DNA of 64,000 bases, from assembly GCF_001039355.2 (NCBI RefSeq), contig NW_019775525.1, positions 985,325-1,049,324 of the forward strand, written 5' to 3'. Numbering within the stretch: the stretch's first letter is position 1; each line of letters begins with the position of its first letter. This DNA is from Lingula anatina (taxonomy: Eukaryota > Brachiopoda > Lingulata > Lingulida > Lingulidae). Under the pieces are notes generated by a model that ran no database searches, was not told where the DNA came from, and was given only the letters and a program-made list of their open reading frames with translations. Positions 48,493 to 60,005 of this stretch are shown here, one piece after another. The position numbers and the translations under genes are program-made.

Positions 48493-51060
48493 TTAATTAT
48501 GATAATATGAATAAATTTGAGAAACATACACTTACTGTGCACATCTATTACAGCTAAAATGACGTCATGATGATGTCACTGGGTGATATTGCACAATACA
48601 TGCGAATATCCACTGACTCCCATATACCAAATAGTCGAACCCTGCAATGATCTTTTCTGTAAACATCCATTACAGAAATGCATCCTTTAGGGCTAGAAAT
48701 GTTAAGTTAGCTTGGTTTCTACTTAGCAGACTTTGAGCATTTTCAATATGGCCGTCAATTTTTGGGGGAAAATAGAAAAACAACCAAAAGTCGACGGATA
48801 AACTTTATTTGTGGCTCTTGTGAATATATTTCCCGTCGGAAGAACACAGTACGATAATTGGCTGCATACAAGCACGTTTCTGGTATTGATAAACCAAAAT
48901 GGCCGCCAATGCATATAGCAGAGGATGAAGTATAGCAGTAAAATCAGTCTATTACTGGTATCATTAATCTAATTAAAAATTTCAAGGAAAAAAATTTCAG
49001 GGAAAGGGGGGTATAAAAACAATTAAAAATAATATGAAAATATTTTTAAAAAATCAATAACGGTCTAATTTTGGTAGTTTCTTCTGGTGGTAGTCTGCTA
49101 GAGTACGTGGATTTAAATGCAAAATTACCATTCAGTAGTCAGTTGTTACCATCTCAGCCATGTGACATTAACATACATTATATATATTTCACTCAGTTGC
49201 TAATAAACGCAACCAAACCACCGGGTCTCCCGATGACGATCTTCTTCTAATGCGGCCTTTGAACAAATGTGAAAATTGCCTTCTCGTTTCCCTCGGATTG
49301 CTGACAATCTCCTTCCGACTTTATACAAATTGCTTTCTCGTTTTGCTCGGATCCATAACTATCTCTCGCTGATGATTTTCTGCTGACGAAGTCCCTAAAA
49401 CGAATATGAAATTTACCCTCTCGTCTCGCTCGGATCGCTAACGATATTCGGCTGACGATATGAAAATTGCCTCTTCATCTCGTTTGGATTGCTAAATGCC
49501 ATTTGCTACGTATGCCGTACAATTAAATCGTATACGGTTTCCGTGCGATTTTATGGCACTGTAAGTGGTTACGGGCTACGGCAAATACCTTTACATTACA
49601 TGTTTGTGCCATGCCTTGTCGCTAATTAATATGAGCTTAAGGATATGAAGGAAAAATTCGGTTTGTCGGCTGAAACTGATCATACCGAGTCCGTTCAGTC
49701 TCAGTGCAGTTGCTGCATGCCTTCCGTGTGGCTTTCATGAAGATAGACGATGTCGGCGCCTATTCCTAGGATTTTTAGCACCCATGTGGTCAAAGGAAGA
49801 AACACACACCTTCAAATTTGTGCATGTAAATAACAATATTTTAAAGACCTTTGCTATTATTATGCCCCCTTAACCCACCAAAGGTAGAAGGAAAAGAAGC
49901 CATCTCCCGCTGACGATATGCTGCTAACGAACTTTGCGCGAATATGAAAATTGCTTTCGCGTCTTTCTTGGATCAAAAACGACATCCCGCTGAAGGTATG
50001 AAAAATGCTTTCTTGTCTCGCTCAGATCGCAAACGATCTTCCTCTGAAGATATGTAAATTGCCTTCGTGTCTTGCGAATGATCTACCTTTTCCATACCGT
50101 TTTGGTGGCCATTTTGCTGTTTCTATTCAAATGACTTGCAGATTATGTAAAAGAAAATCCTAATACACACCACCTCTGTATTTGTAAACATTCAAACAGA
50201 CTTTTAAATGAAGAATATACACACGCTGTATATAGTTTGATGTAAATCGCTATGAATATTTATGTCCTTTTACGTAAAAATTGGCAGCCTTTTTTGAGTA
50301 ACAAAGAGTGCTCAATGTCCCGGATGTTACTAAAGCAAAGCTAAGTTGACTTTTCTAACTCAAAAGAATACGATTCGTATTCAAACAATTACAGAAAACA
50401 ACATGGTATTGTTCAACTATGGAACCAATTGGATTGGCAACATAACTACTTGAAGGGCTTATTCCCTCACCACACATAAGTTGAATATTTAACAAGCAGA
50501 TAATGGTAGTGCAGGATAATCGCTAACGAAATATCACGATGAACGGAGAAATCAAAGAAGGAGATGCCGTTGATTAGACTGATAATACAAGAAATATGCT
50601 GATTTTCCTGATTTTCTTTACCCTTTGCCTCTACCCTATGCTTTGGCGGCCATTTCTTTCGGTAGCAGTGACGCGCTAGGGTGTAGTCTTGTACACTACA
50701 ATGTTCTTCCGACAGGAACACATTCACAAGAGCCACAAATAAAGTATATCCTTGAACTTCCGATTGTTTTCTATTTTGCCTCAAAAAATTGACGGCCATA
50801 TTGAGAAATGCTCTAAGTCTCGGAAGTAGCAATCAAACTAATTTTACCTTTCTAGCCCTAAAGGGTGCATTTTTGTGATACAAAGTTACGGGAAAGAGAC
50901 ATTGTAGGGTTAGACTCCTCTTCCTATGGGAGAAAGTGGATATTTGTCATTCTATATTGTGCAATATCACCAAGTGACGCCATCGTGACGTCATCATTGC
51001 TCTAATAAATGTGCACGGTGAGCATACGTTTTAAAAATCTATTTATGATAACATAATTAG
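48493..51060. mobile_element. Foldback element with ~435-bp inverted arms
   Basis: 48493-48925 is the inverted copy of about 50620-51060. Shared landmarks in mirrored order are TAATTATG ends, GTGCACAT, TGACGTCA, GGTGATATTGCACAATA, TTTAGGGCTAGAAA, AATATGGCCGTCAATTTTT, TTATTTGTGGCTCTTGTGAAT and AATGGCCGCCAA. The inner part contains a diverged tandem array. No transposase recognised. The left end begins a few bases after the Ginger-like element ends. Confidence 0.85.
49245..50090. repeat. Diverged tandem array inside the foldback element
   Basis: A unit of about 65-70 bp (AATATGAAAATTGCCTTCTC, TCTCGCTCGGATCGC, then CTGACGATATG) recurs at 49245-49495 and again at 49890-50090, separated by unique sequence. 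Confidence 0.75.
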
Positions 51061-51459
51061 TGCTGGTAGTGCTCGTTTTGATGAAATTTAAATGTACATA
51101 AAATGCTGAGCTAGCATATATAAGAGAGCCGCTCATCCGGGTACTTGAGGACTTTGGAGTTGCCCCCCGATCTAAAATTGACAAACACCCAATGGTCATT
51201 CATCATGGAAAGTTTCATGCTTTTATCAACTTTTGCACAATTCTGGGTATAATTTGGACATAACCGCCTGTCTATTAGTATTCCCTGACGTTTCAGCTTC
51301 CTAACTCTAATGGTTTAGGAAATTACAATGAGATATAGATTATATATATTCCTCGCCCCAGGGGCAGCCTGACCAATTTCAGCGTACCTAGTCGAAGCAA
51401 ACCCTTCCCCACTCCAATTCTACCTGTTTAGTACTTCAAACTGTTTTAGGCACCTAGAA

Positions 51460-51619
51460 AAGAATCCTGGTTGCAAAATGCGTTTTCACGATTTTCTTTG
51501 CGAAATGCATTACAGTTGCAAAACGCGGCTCTACTTAGTACATGTAGAACTGCATTTTGCAACTGAACGTATTTTGCAACCGGTTGCAAAATGCGGTCGG
51601 TTGCAAAATGCGGCTCTAC
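51460..51619. repeat. Cluster of TTTTGCAAC palindromes
   Basis: The 76 bp from 51544 to 51619 start GTAGAACTGCATTTTGCAAC and end with the inverse GTTGCAAAATGCGGCTCTAC, with a further TTTTGCAACCGGTTGCAAAA palindrome inside. Weaker copies extend left to 51460. Confidence 0.85.
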
Positions 51620-51649
51620 AGCTCTAAGTAAATTATACACGGCGACTTC

Positions 51650-51790
51650 TGGTCGTTTTTCTATTTTTCCTCATAAATTGACGGCCATATTGAAAAAATG
51701 CTCAATGTCTCGGAAGTAGCAACCATGCTAATTTTGCTCCCCTTGGCTTGAAGAATGCATTTCAGCAAAAAAAAAAAGTACACAGGCAAA
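51650..51790. repeat. Third, partial copy of the foldback arm
   Basis: AAATTGACGGCCATATTGA through TCGGAAGTAGCAA, in the same orientation as the right arm near 50790-50840. Confidence 0.75.
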
Positions 51791-51899
51791 AACATTGCGG
51801 AGTTAGAGTTCTGGCTACTCGACTATAACCCCAATACTCCAACAAGGAGCTCCAACAACTCCTTGCTTCAACTAATCTTAACCTATACTAATCATATGG

Positions 51900-52260
51900 G
51901 AGCCCAGGCTTCCATTCCTGTTACACCGGCGGTGATGGCAATTCGGTTCATTCTATGTCTATCATATATCTACAAATAAATCTGAAACAAAAATCTCAAA
52001 AATTGTGACTGCTTCAGCCGTCAAAAACTTTTCATAAACGCACAAACAAACGCACAAACTAGTGGAGTAATAAAGGAGTGTACAAGATAGTATTGTGCCG
52101 GAAGTGTTTGTCAATGACGTCGAATGGTGTGAGACGTGAAGCTGCCTGGTCTTTTTAGCCAGAAGTTCACAGGTGTGAATGCCAAGTTGAAGCTTTTTCT
52201 TTTCCCGATGGCATAGTAATTTATTTCTTTTGGCATTTTCATCAGAGAATAAATGTAGTA
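51900..52260. repeat. Partial relative of the 35930-36320 region
   Basis: Shares TCGGTTCATTCTA, TCTATCAT, ATCTACAAAT, TCTCAAAAATTGTGA, ATTGTGCCGGAAGTGT and TGACGTCGAATGGT in order with the left half of the element in the FN3-like pseudogene intron and its left flank. No matching right end. Confidence 0.75.
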
Positions 52261-52660
52261 ATGCGGGGTATATGATTAATAACGTGCCGTAAAGCTTAAA
52301 GGTGCAAAATTGTGCTGATTTTCAGTCCAGTTGCTTCCTAATAAAATAGCGACCAAAGGCGCGACAAAGAATGTCACGGTGAAAAAACCGGCGAGGCTGT
52401 AAATTGTTGTAATGTGCAATTTTGGCATGTATGCCCATATTTAATTTTAACGTGGCGTTTTATGGTAAGTGCTGCAATTATAACGATGATTGAGAGTCCT
52501 TAAAGGACATTGTGAAAACCAAGAAGTAGGAAGCAACTAACAACTACTGCAAATTTTTAGTATTGTGATGACAATTTATGTATTTATTTATGTTTGAAAA
52601 TAAAGCCGACAAGAAATTCCACATGATAATTTGTATATGATAATTTGTAAAGTGAAGAGT

Positions 52661-52718
52661 GTAGAACCGCATTTTGCAACCGGTTGCAAAATGCGTTCGG
52701 TTTCAAATGCGGCTCTAC
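52661..52718. repeat. 58-bp palindromic element
   Basis: It contains a perfect 28-bp palindrome (CGCATTTTGCAACC and its mirror, 52668-52695), and its outer ends are GTAGAACCGCATTTTG and CAAATGCGGCTCTAC. Same family as 51544-51619, 1.1 kb away. Confidence 0.92.
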
Positions 52719-55075
52719 AAGAGGTTTGTTTCAAGTTATCGTGCGTTGAAGCTCAGGATGTGCGAAGTGGTCCACGTTTAGCCATGCCACCTGCCGTACA
52801 TACAGCCACCACTAAAACCTGGCTCACAACTCCACGCGCGATTTTCAGGAAGTACGTTTTTTTTAGCTTCCTCTCCTCTGGCTGGGCCGTAGCTAGATCG
52901 CAGGGAAGGAATCAAGTAATTGGTGATTGCAAGGAGTGCGCAAGAAAAAATAGTGCGTGGAAAGAACGCGAGAAGCACAGCCTCAGAAATTATTAATACC
53001 CCCTGCGCCTGACGGACTATGGCACGTTTCCCGCGTGCCCTGTGCATGCAAGGCACAAGCTTGGACATAATAACGAAGAGACTTGAAACACGGGACACGA
53101 TCAAAGGATAATTGGCTTAGCGCGAGCTCTTCGTGAAACCATGTGCGTTCGGATCAGGTGACCTCCCGTACAGGTAGCTAGCATATCGCGGTTGTCGATG
53201 ACATTTTGTGTCATTTGGACAGGTAGATGGCGATAACGTGAGGGAGTCCTTCAGGCGGAGGTGACAATAAACTCATAGAGATAAAGTATTCGTACAATTT
53301 GTTCTATCAATTTGGAAGCTTTATGAAAATTTGATATATTTGTTAAACTTCATAGGGGAATTCTAAATACCCTATTTGGTAAAGGCAATCTTGTAAGATG
53401 AGCATTAAAAATTGTATAATTGTAGTGTAGTATACTTGTTTTTAGCTATGATCCGATAGGAAAATATTTCTAGTGTCGAAATTTTCTTTTTTTGTGAGAA
53501 ATTAGCCTGAGATGCGACAATAATGATACATTCAAGCGTGTCTTGAATTAAAATGACGCAATTTTTCCCCGATTTCTTAGGCTCGCTGACTTTCTTTTAG
53601 GCTGGTATTCTTATGTACCTTTTAAATAAAGATAATGTCAATACTGGTGTGTAGTTTAAATATAGATTCCTGCTTCTTGCCATTTTCTGCTCTATTTTTG
53701 GAATGGTAATTTTTTTACCCTCTATACCGCTCTCGTTGTAATATGGCACCAAACACGTACTTGTGACACACAAAAACGCACCTGGCTTTTAATATCCTTT
53801 TATCAAAGTTGCATCAACACTGCTATGAACTGTATATATGTTTATGTTACTGGCTATTGTCTGCTCGAATTTGGGGTTTTTAATTGATAATTTCTTTACT
53901 CTCGTTGGAAATGGCACCACACACTAATCGACCGATACATTGCTTTAAACCAGTTATATTTCAGCTCAACACAGATCATTATAATCTTGGACATGATAAC
54001 AAGTATAGGAGACAAACGCAAGAACCCGTTTTTATGAGGTAACAGGAAAAAGATGCTGAAAACCCGAAACTAATTTCCACGTGTTGTCGCAGGCCTATGT
54101 GCTCGCAACTGCAAGATGGCGGCAATTCTTCAAGTTGGTTTCCGGCCTACTTAACCCAGAACAAGGCTCTCATTTTAGGACTATGGTAAAACATTGGCTT
54201 GCGCCCATTACTCGATCTCAATGTTAAATTGTTGAACTTTGATCGTTCATATCAAACAGACCAGAGAGCAGTTACTTGTGACACCCACTTGGTCATATTC
54301 ACTAGGGTTTTTAGCGTCAGGGCCTCAGGAGGATTTTCTAGAGCTGATGGTGATTTTATCAGCGATAATAGCCCCATTCACACCTACATGGCTCATCGAG
54401 ATTAAGGGAATCGCGATTCTAACGCGCTTAGCTAAATTCACTTTTTTTGCGTTCGCACATGTAAAAACGAAATCGCGATTTACCTTGCTAGATCTGGTAA
54501 TCCTTTGCTTTTCTGTGATGTCACATCTGGTGCGGGACAGTCCTCGCATGTGTTGCCGCCATGTTTTTGAACATTCAGTAAAGGACTTCGTTAAATGCCA
54601 GTGTTAAGTTTTGTACTCTTTATATTTTGGTAAGAAAACGTGATAGGTTGCGGTATAGTCGGTTGTTCCAATAGAAGTGACAGAGATCTAAGTTAAAGGA
54701 TTGCAACTGCGCTCGCTAAGGAATCACGGTATATCCTGTTGATCATGCGCAGTAGCTGCCTTCAAGACCATGCTTTCGGTGTGTACGGTGTTATTTTCTG
54801 TTTAATACTCTCATCGGCCCACATATTTAGTTATGCTGCCACTGAGTTTTCAGACCAGTACGTCTTCTTGGTCATTTTGCTGACTGCGAAGAAACTTGAA
54901 ATTGCGTGGACAGTTTGTTTTCTTTCACTTACAGTTTGTTTTCTTTCACTTTCCAGTCGGCGAATACAGTAGCTGTATTTAGCTAATGTTTCGTTTCAAT
55001 TAATACCCGACATGAAATAAAATTTATTCAGGCCCGTAGCCTGAGCAAAGTGCCAGGTGGGGCAGTAAGCGGACA
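52719..55075. other. No gene seen
   Basis: Several open frames around 54199-54972, but none shows family similarity, splice support or codon structure that I trust. Confidence 0.4.
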
Positions 55076-55182
55076 CTGCGGCTACATGGGTATTAAAAAA
55101 TTACTTAAAAATTGTTCAATTTCTCAAAATGGCATGTACTTTCAGTAATAAAATCAGACTAGTAAATTGTCATTAGAGCTTT
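55076..55182 (+). repeat. 107-bp perfect direct repeat, first copy
   Basis: CTGCGGCTACATGGGTATTA to CATTAGAGCTTT, identical base for base with 55949-56055 (offset 873). No inverted ends. Confidence 0.97.
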
Positions 55183-55203
55183 TTAAAAATGTATGTATAT
55201 TAC

Positions 55204-55290
55204 TCACCCTGAGCTTCAGAGATAACTTGACACTTACCTCTTCACTGTAGTCTATGGTAAGTGTCAAGTTACCTCTGAAGCCCAGGGTGA
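55204..55290. repeat. 87-bp hairpin with 6-bp target duplication
   Basis: 35-bp arms starting TCACCCTGAGCTTCAGAG with two mismatches around a 17-base loop. TATTAC flanks it directly on both sides (55198-55203 and 55291-55296). It could be a minimal foldback transposon; a structured RNA such as a microRNA precursor is also possible from the fold alone. Confidence 0.9.
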
Positions 55291-55948
55291 TATTACTGCA
55301 TTCTGGTGCATTTTAACTGTTGTTTATTGCTCAATCAGAAGTCAGAAATTGTGGGTTCATTTTGCCATAAGTGCAGTAATTTTTTCGACACAACACGCCA
55401 ATTGGACTTCATTTCGTAGATTGTCTTGTCTTTGTAAACAGATTGTTGAATGATTGTCTAGTGACCTGCCCCTATTTCTATAAGGTACAAAATGTGTGTA
55501 AGAAAGGAGTTATAAAAATTCCTTGACGTATGCTGTAAAGTTGCATTCTGAATTAACATTTGTTCAGTAAAAATAAATTTTAATGAAAAAGATAAAACCT
55601 GTAAGCAAATATAACAGTATAATGTCCAAAGGATAAAAACACTGAATCCATAACAAAGTTTTGATTGCTGAGTGTTTTTTTTTATAATTGCTGTAAACTG
55701 AAGCATGGGTTTATAGATTTTACTCAGCAAACAGCTCCACCCGTTTGTTTCTTCCAGTTCATACCTGTATATGTGCATTGATAGCCTTTCTTGTGTTCTA
55801 TCCTCTTGATTAAAGTGTGCAACATCACAAAAAATTAGTTATCTGTTCCAAAAGCACATTATTGCCATTTTCACAATTCATAGTACAATAATTAAATGAT
55901 TTATTGAGTATGTAAAAATTTTATTCCTGTCCATGATCTCAATTCTGT

Positions 55949-56055
55949 CTGCGGCTACATGGGTATTAAAAAATTACTTAAAAATTGTTCAATTTCTCAA
56001 AATGGCATGTACTTTCAGTAATAAAATCAGACTAGTAAATTGTCATTAGAGCTTT
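55949..56055 (+). repeat. 107-bp perfect direct repeat, second copy
   Basis: Identical to 55076-55182. Confidence 0.97.
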
Positions 56056-56145
56056 CTTTCAGCTCCCCTTATCAGAGACAAATACAATGACCACACCTGT
56101 GAAGATCAAATCGGTTTTAGTTCTATTTGCTACAATGACACCAAC

Positions 56146-56874
56146 CAAGAAGTTATAATGAGAAGGAGTAGAAACGGGACATCAATTATCTCTCTCGTCC
56201 AATCAGATCGCAGCATTCTTTTCAAAGCGGCGTCCTTTGAAATTCGATCCTCGTAACTGGTCTAATCCTCCGCTCGCCTCTGCGTGACTCAAGACGGAGA
56301 AGCTGAACCAGTGCGTATACGTCTTGATTTATTCATGTTTAATGCGAATATTTGGAAGTTATACTTAGAAAAAGGCCAAGTCGATCGATANACACAGCTG
56401 TGAATTGAATGTGTCATTCCTAGATGAAGGTAAATTTCCTATACACGACAAAAAGAATTTAAAATAAATATGAGAATTCTACAGGTGCAAATTTTAGCGT
56501 TGAAGGTGGGTTTGTGAAATTGTTCTCATACATTCTTGATGTGAAACTAATTTTTGTATAACTGATCGGCTCTAGATCAAATGAAGGTGTATCTCGCATG
56601 ATTTGAGTTTTATTTCCCAAAACGGTTGCGTCCAGGCTTGAAATCTCTACACCTTTCTGTAATCCCACCATGTTTTCTCTGTGAGATTATTAAAGACTTC
56701 GCGAGGCTTTATCCCTATTGGCTGAAGCAACCCACGTGAACGGTCTTTTGAATATGTATTAGGCACAAGCTCTCCCTAAGACCACAAGCTGGGTAATTAT
56801 TAGGATTAAGCCCGTTACGAGGATAGGATGAAAGGAAAACCCTTGTTTCTACTCCTTCTCTTTATAACTTCTTG
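56146..56874. repeat. 729-bp TIR element
   Basis: Ends CAAGAAGTTATAATGAGAAG and, inverted, CAAGAAGTTATAAAGAGAAG, about 30 bp long (to GGAGTAGAAAC). CACCAAC flanks both ends as a perfect 7-bp target duplication. The 70-codon minus ORF inside is not a recognised transposase. Confidence 0.85.
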
Positions 56875-57649
56875 CACCAACTGATAAGATCACTTTCTTC
56901 CAATTAAACCACCTCAAAGGCTCTATGATTGTTTGAGGATCCAGGTAAGTTCTGTTCAATCGCTGTCAGAGGACAAGATTCATCCGATAACAAAGCCACT
57001 GCAGCTCATATAATTACAGTGTAAGAGAGGTGTATTTCAATCGCTGATAAAATCGGCATCAATGCTAGAAAAGGTACTTGATGGCCATTTCCTGCCACTA
57101 AATACCTATGTTGATATAACTAAACAGTTGTCAGGTTTAATTATCTAGCGGTGTGAGAGATACAGACGATCAAAGTTGATCATTTTAACATGTGGAGTAA
57201 TGGAGCTTACAGATTGTTTTACCCTAGTCCGGGCGTGGCGGCCATCTTGTGACGTCATGCCAACTGTAAGAATAAGTATAATGTTTCCTTTTCACGTTGC
57301 ACTTTAACATTAATAACTGCAAATTGAATGTCCCAATGGCCTAAAGGAAGCAACCATCTGTCATATGATGCATTCATTTACCCCCTTGTAACACCTACCT
57401 CGTCTCAAAAATGATTTTCACGTCAAAAACGTCGAATTTGCGTGTTTCATCGATGAGGTAATGGCTGCCGTTCAACGGCCTCTTCCGTTTTAAAACATGC
57501 ATGTTAGGGGCACACAAGCCATATAACATGGCTCAGCCTACCCGCACAACCATATACTGCCTGCCTGGGCCGAATCTCCCTGACCAACCAATAGACTTGC
57601 AAATTCTTTGCAAGTAACAAGCATTATATGAAATTGTTCTTGAACATGA

Positions 57650-58185
57650 TCAAGGGTATATGAATGTACATGTACCAGTACACCAGCCTTTAACTGCATA
57701 CAAGACGTAAGACGTACTAAGTAAATCTAACCACGGACAAAATTCGTTATCATGTCCAAGATCTAACAAACCCCTTGCGCTTGGCTGCGTATTATGGTCA
57801 ATTTTTCTCACACTTTAGTAATATACGCTAAGTGTGACCGTGTACGTCTTTTGCACCGTATAAATGGATAACTGTTAAAATCAAAATATCTTTTTCCGTT
57901 ATATTTTTGCGGCAATGAGTCAGGGAAAGTTCCATATTTGTGCTTGATTTACAATTGGAAAAGTATCGATGTCGAGGAAAATATGTTATATTTATATCTT
58001 TTCTCTTTTACGTTTTTGTAGCAAAGAAATTGGCAGATTGCGAAGCATATATGTTTGGATCGAGAGTAACCTCATCAAAAAATTAACCGCATGGGGAAAT
58101 TTCATTGAAGAGATACGTGGTTTGGTGATAGTTCAGAACAGGTTAAAATTGTGGAAGGACATGAAAGACTTCTTTGGTAAGTGTT
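57650..58185 (+). pseudogene. Orphan promoter and first exon of the FN3-like family
   Basis: Aligns with 35138-35660, including the composite site and the TTTTTGTAG acceptor at about 58012-58020. The exon (58021-58177) ends TTCTTTG followed by GTAAGTG, in the same phase as its relatives. The position of the ancestral ATG reads TTG. The frame is otherwise open (IGRLRSIYVWIESNLIKKL...). No FN3-like body exon follows within the window, so it is probably dead unless it uses another start and a distant exon. Confidence 0.7.
57916..57933 (+). promoter_or_regulatory. AP-1 plus kB-like composite site (orphan copy)
   Basis: TGAGTCA at 57916-57922 directly followed by GGGAAAGTTCC. Confidence 0.5.
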
Positions 58186-59020
58186 TAGGCCTACATTTAA
58201 AATTTTCTAGAAATGGGCAACTATCTGTTGTCGATTGTCGCTTTACTGCTTGTAAAAATCAGCGTTTTACTCACTTTTCACTGTGCAAAAAGATAAACAG
58301 TTAATGAATGCCCACAAATAAAAAAAAGGAGAGAAAAATGTGCCATATGTCTAACTGTGTTTATGTTTTGCCCAAATATTAAAAGGATTAGTCCTGACAT
58401 TTGACCCTTTAAACCAATCAAAATAGCGGAAACAGGTTCACGTGACCTTCCTTGCAGGTCTCATTACAGCATGGCTGACTTGAGCCAAGGTTTTGTGGAG
58501 ACGAGGAAGCTCCGCCTACTTCGCATCTGCCTTGCTGTACGCACATAGTAAAAAGTTGCTCAGAGACATTAGTTAATATCCCACGTGTTCGCTGTGGTAA
58601 CTTTAAGAGCGCATTCTNAGAATTGGTGGATTCTTTACTGAAGAATTTTATTCTGTCATGATAATTTCAATGCATTTGAATTGCTTGTTATAAAATGGCG
58701 TTACATGCCTTAATTCAAAATATCGAAGGAAAGATATGATAATACTACTGCAGTTGCATATATTACACGTGAGGTTTTGAAATCCTCGTGATCAATTTGT
58801 GATGAAATAGTATCACAAATATAGAAAAAAAAAAACATTACATTGAAAATGACATATGGCTTACTGCTAATTATTTGCCTGGAATGTAAAATGTAAAGGC
58901 ATATAAGGAATCAAGAAATGTGAATATTACAACTGAATGGTCACTAAATATTATGTATTTAAAAAGTGACAGATATATTAGCTATGCCACATATAAATTT
59001 TATTAGATCAAGATCAAATA
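58186..59020. other. No gene seen
   Basis: AT-rich spacer with one N at 58618; nothing recognised. Confidence 0.4.
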
Positions 59021-59024
59021 GCAA

Positions 59025-59720
59025 ATGAGGAATATTTGCTGCTTGGAAACCAGAACCTGGTACTGAATACAACAATGTTTTTGATATCTTAGGAGAATGT
59101 ATTCCTCCTTTTCAGTCTGATGCTCAGGATAATCAAGAAGTTTTGGGAAAGATCAGGCAGATGCTTAAGTTGTGATACCTTTATGGTTGACACAAGCATG
59201 GCTCAATTAATTTAAAGGAAATATTCACTAGAAGATATTCCTATTCTTTTACTGCCAGCAACAACAGTATTAACATCTTTTCTCACCAGAAAGGGGTGAC
59301 ACACCCAATAGGAGACTGTATGAAATTTTTGGCATGCAAAGTATCAGGAAAACTGTTAAGTCAGATAGAATTACAGAGAAAGCTATTGAAATCATATTTA
59401 AAGCATGTGCAAAAAACCACTATTCAGTCTATATTAAAAAGTGGAGAATGTTTTCAAATAAAGTGAAGGTCATTTTGAATATAGACCAACTACAGCAATG
59501 TGCTAGACTTTTAAGTACATCTCTATGAAGATGGCTCAAATAACAGTGCTATAGACACTGCTAGATATGCATTATCAACAACTATTGGCATTGTTGCTTC
59601 GACAGTTGGGAGACATCCTTAGATTATATGGTTCTTGAAAGGAGTTTTTAACACTGACCCAGTGCACCCAGATATCAGAAAGTTTGACATGTATCAATTG
59701 ATTAAAGACAGTCTCAGCGC
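59025..59720 (+). pseudogene. DIRS-type retroelement remnant (tyrosine recombinase N-part)
   Basis: Frameshifted and stop-containing plus-strand frames still read segments typical of DIRS-like elements upstream of and inside the tyrosine recombinase: an IPPFQSD...LGKIRQMLK piece, HPIGDCMKFLACKVSGK, KNHYSVYIKKWRMFSNK, LYEDGSNNSAIDTARYALS and FLKGVFNTDPVHPDI. The catalytic C-terminal part and reverse transcriptase are not present here. Confidence 0.7.
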
Positions 59721-59984
59721 GTTTAACCCTTAAAATAGCACGAAAATGAATTTTCCTGGAAATCTCACCAATTTCCCCATAATGACCAAGGTATATCCTA
59801 TCCAAAACCGTTCAGAAAATGAAGCTACCTAATACCGTTTTTAAGTTCCATTAAATAATAAAAGACGACTCGTCTTAAATACTCAGCTACCACCTCACAG
59901 TACGGCTTCAGAACGCGCAATATCTCGCTAAGTCTCGCGGTTTACTATGAATGAAGTACTACGGCTGAGACCCGGATGTTACTA

Positions 59985-59996
59985 TTTGGCGCCAAA
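59985..59996. promoter_or_regulatory. E2F site at a promoter
   Basis: Perfect palindrome TTTGGCGCCAAA, 10 bp upstream of the start codon at 60006. It matches the E2F consensus, which suggests cell-cycle-linked transcription of the gene that follows. Confidence 0.55.
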
Positions 59997-60005
59997 ACAG
60001 CAAAC

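Noticed and set aside
54199-54972. Several frames of 68-122 residues
   Set aside because: No splice support, no recognisable motif, and overlapping opposite-strand frames of equal length.
55958-56055. 107-bp repeats as LTRs of a small element
   Set aside because: They lack TG...CA ends and a target duplication, and nothing retroelement-like lies between them.
56459-56671. 70-residue minus ORF inside the 729-bp TIR element as a transposase
   Set aside because: Too short and without any catalytic signature.
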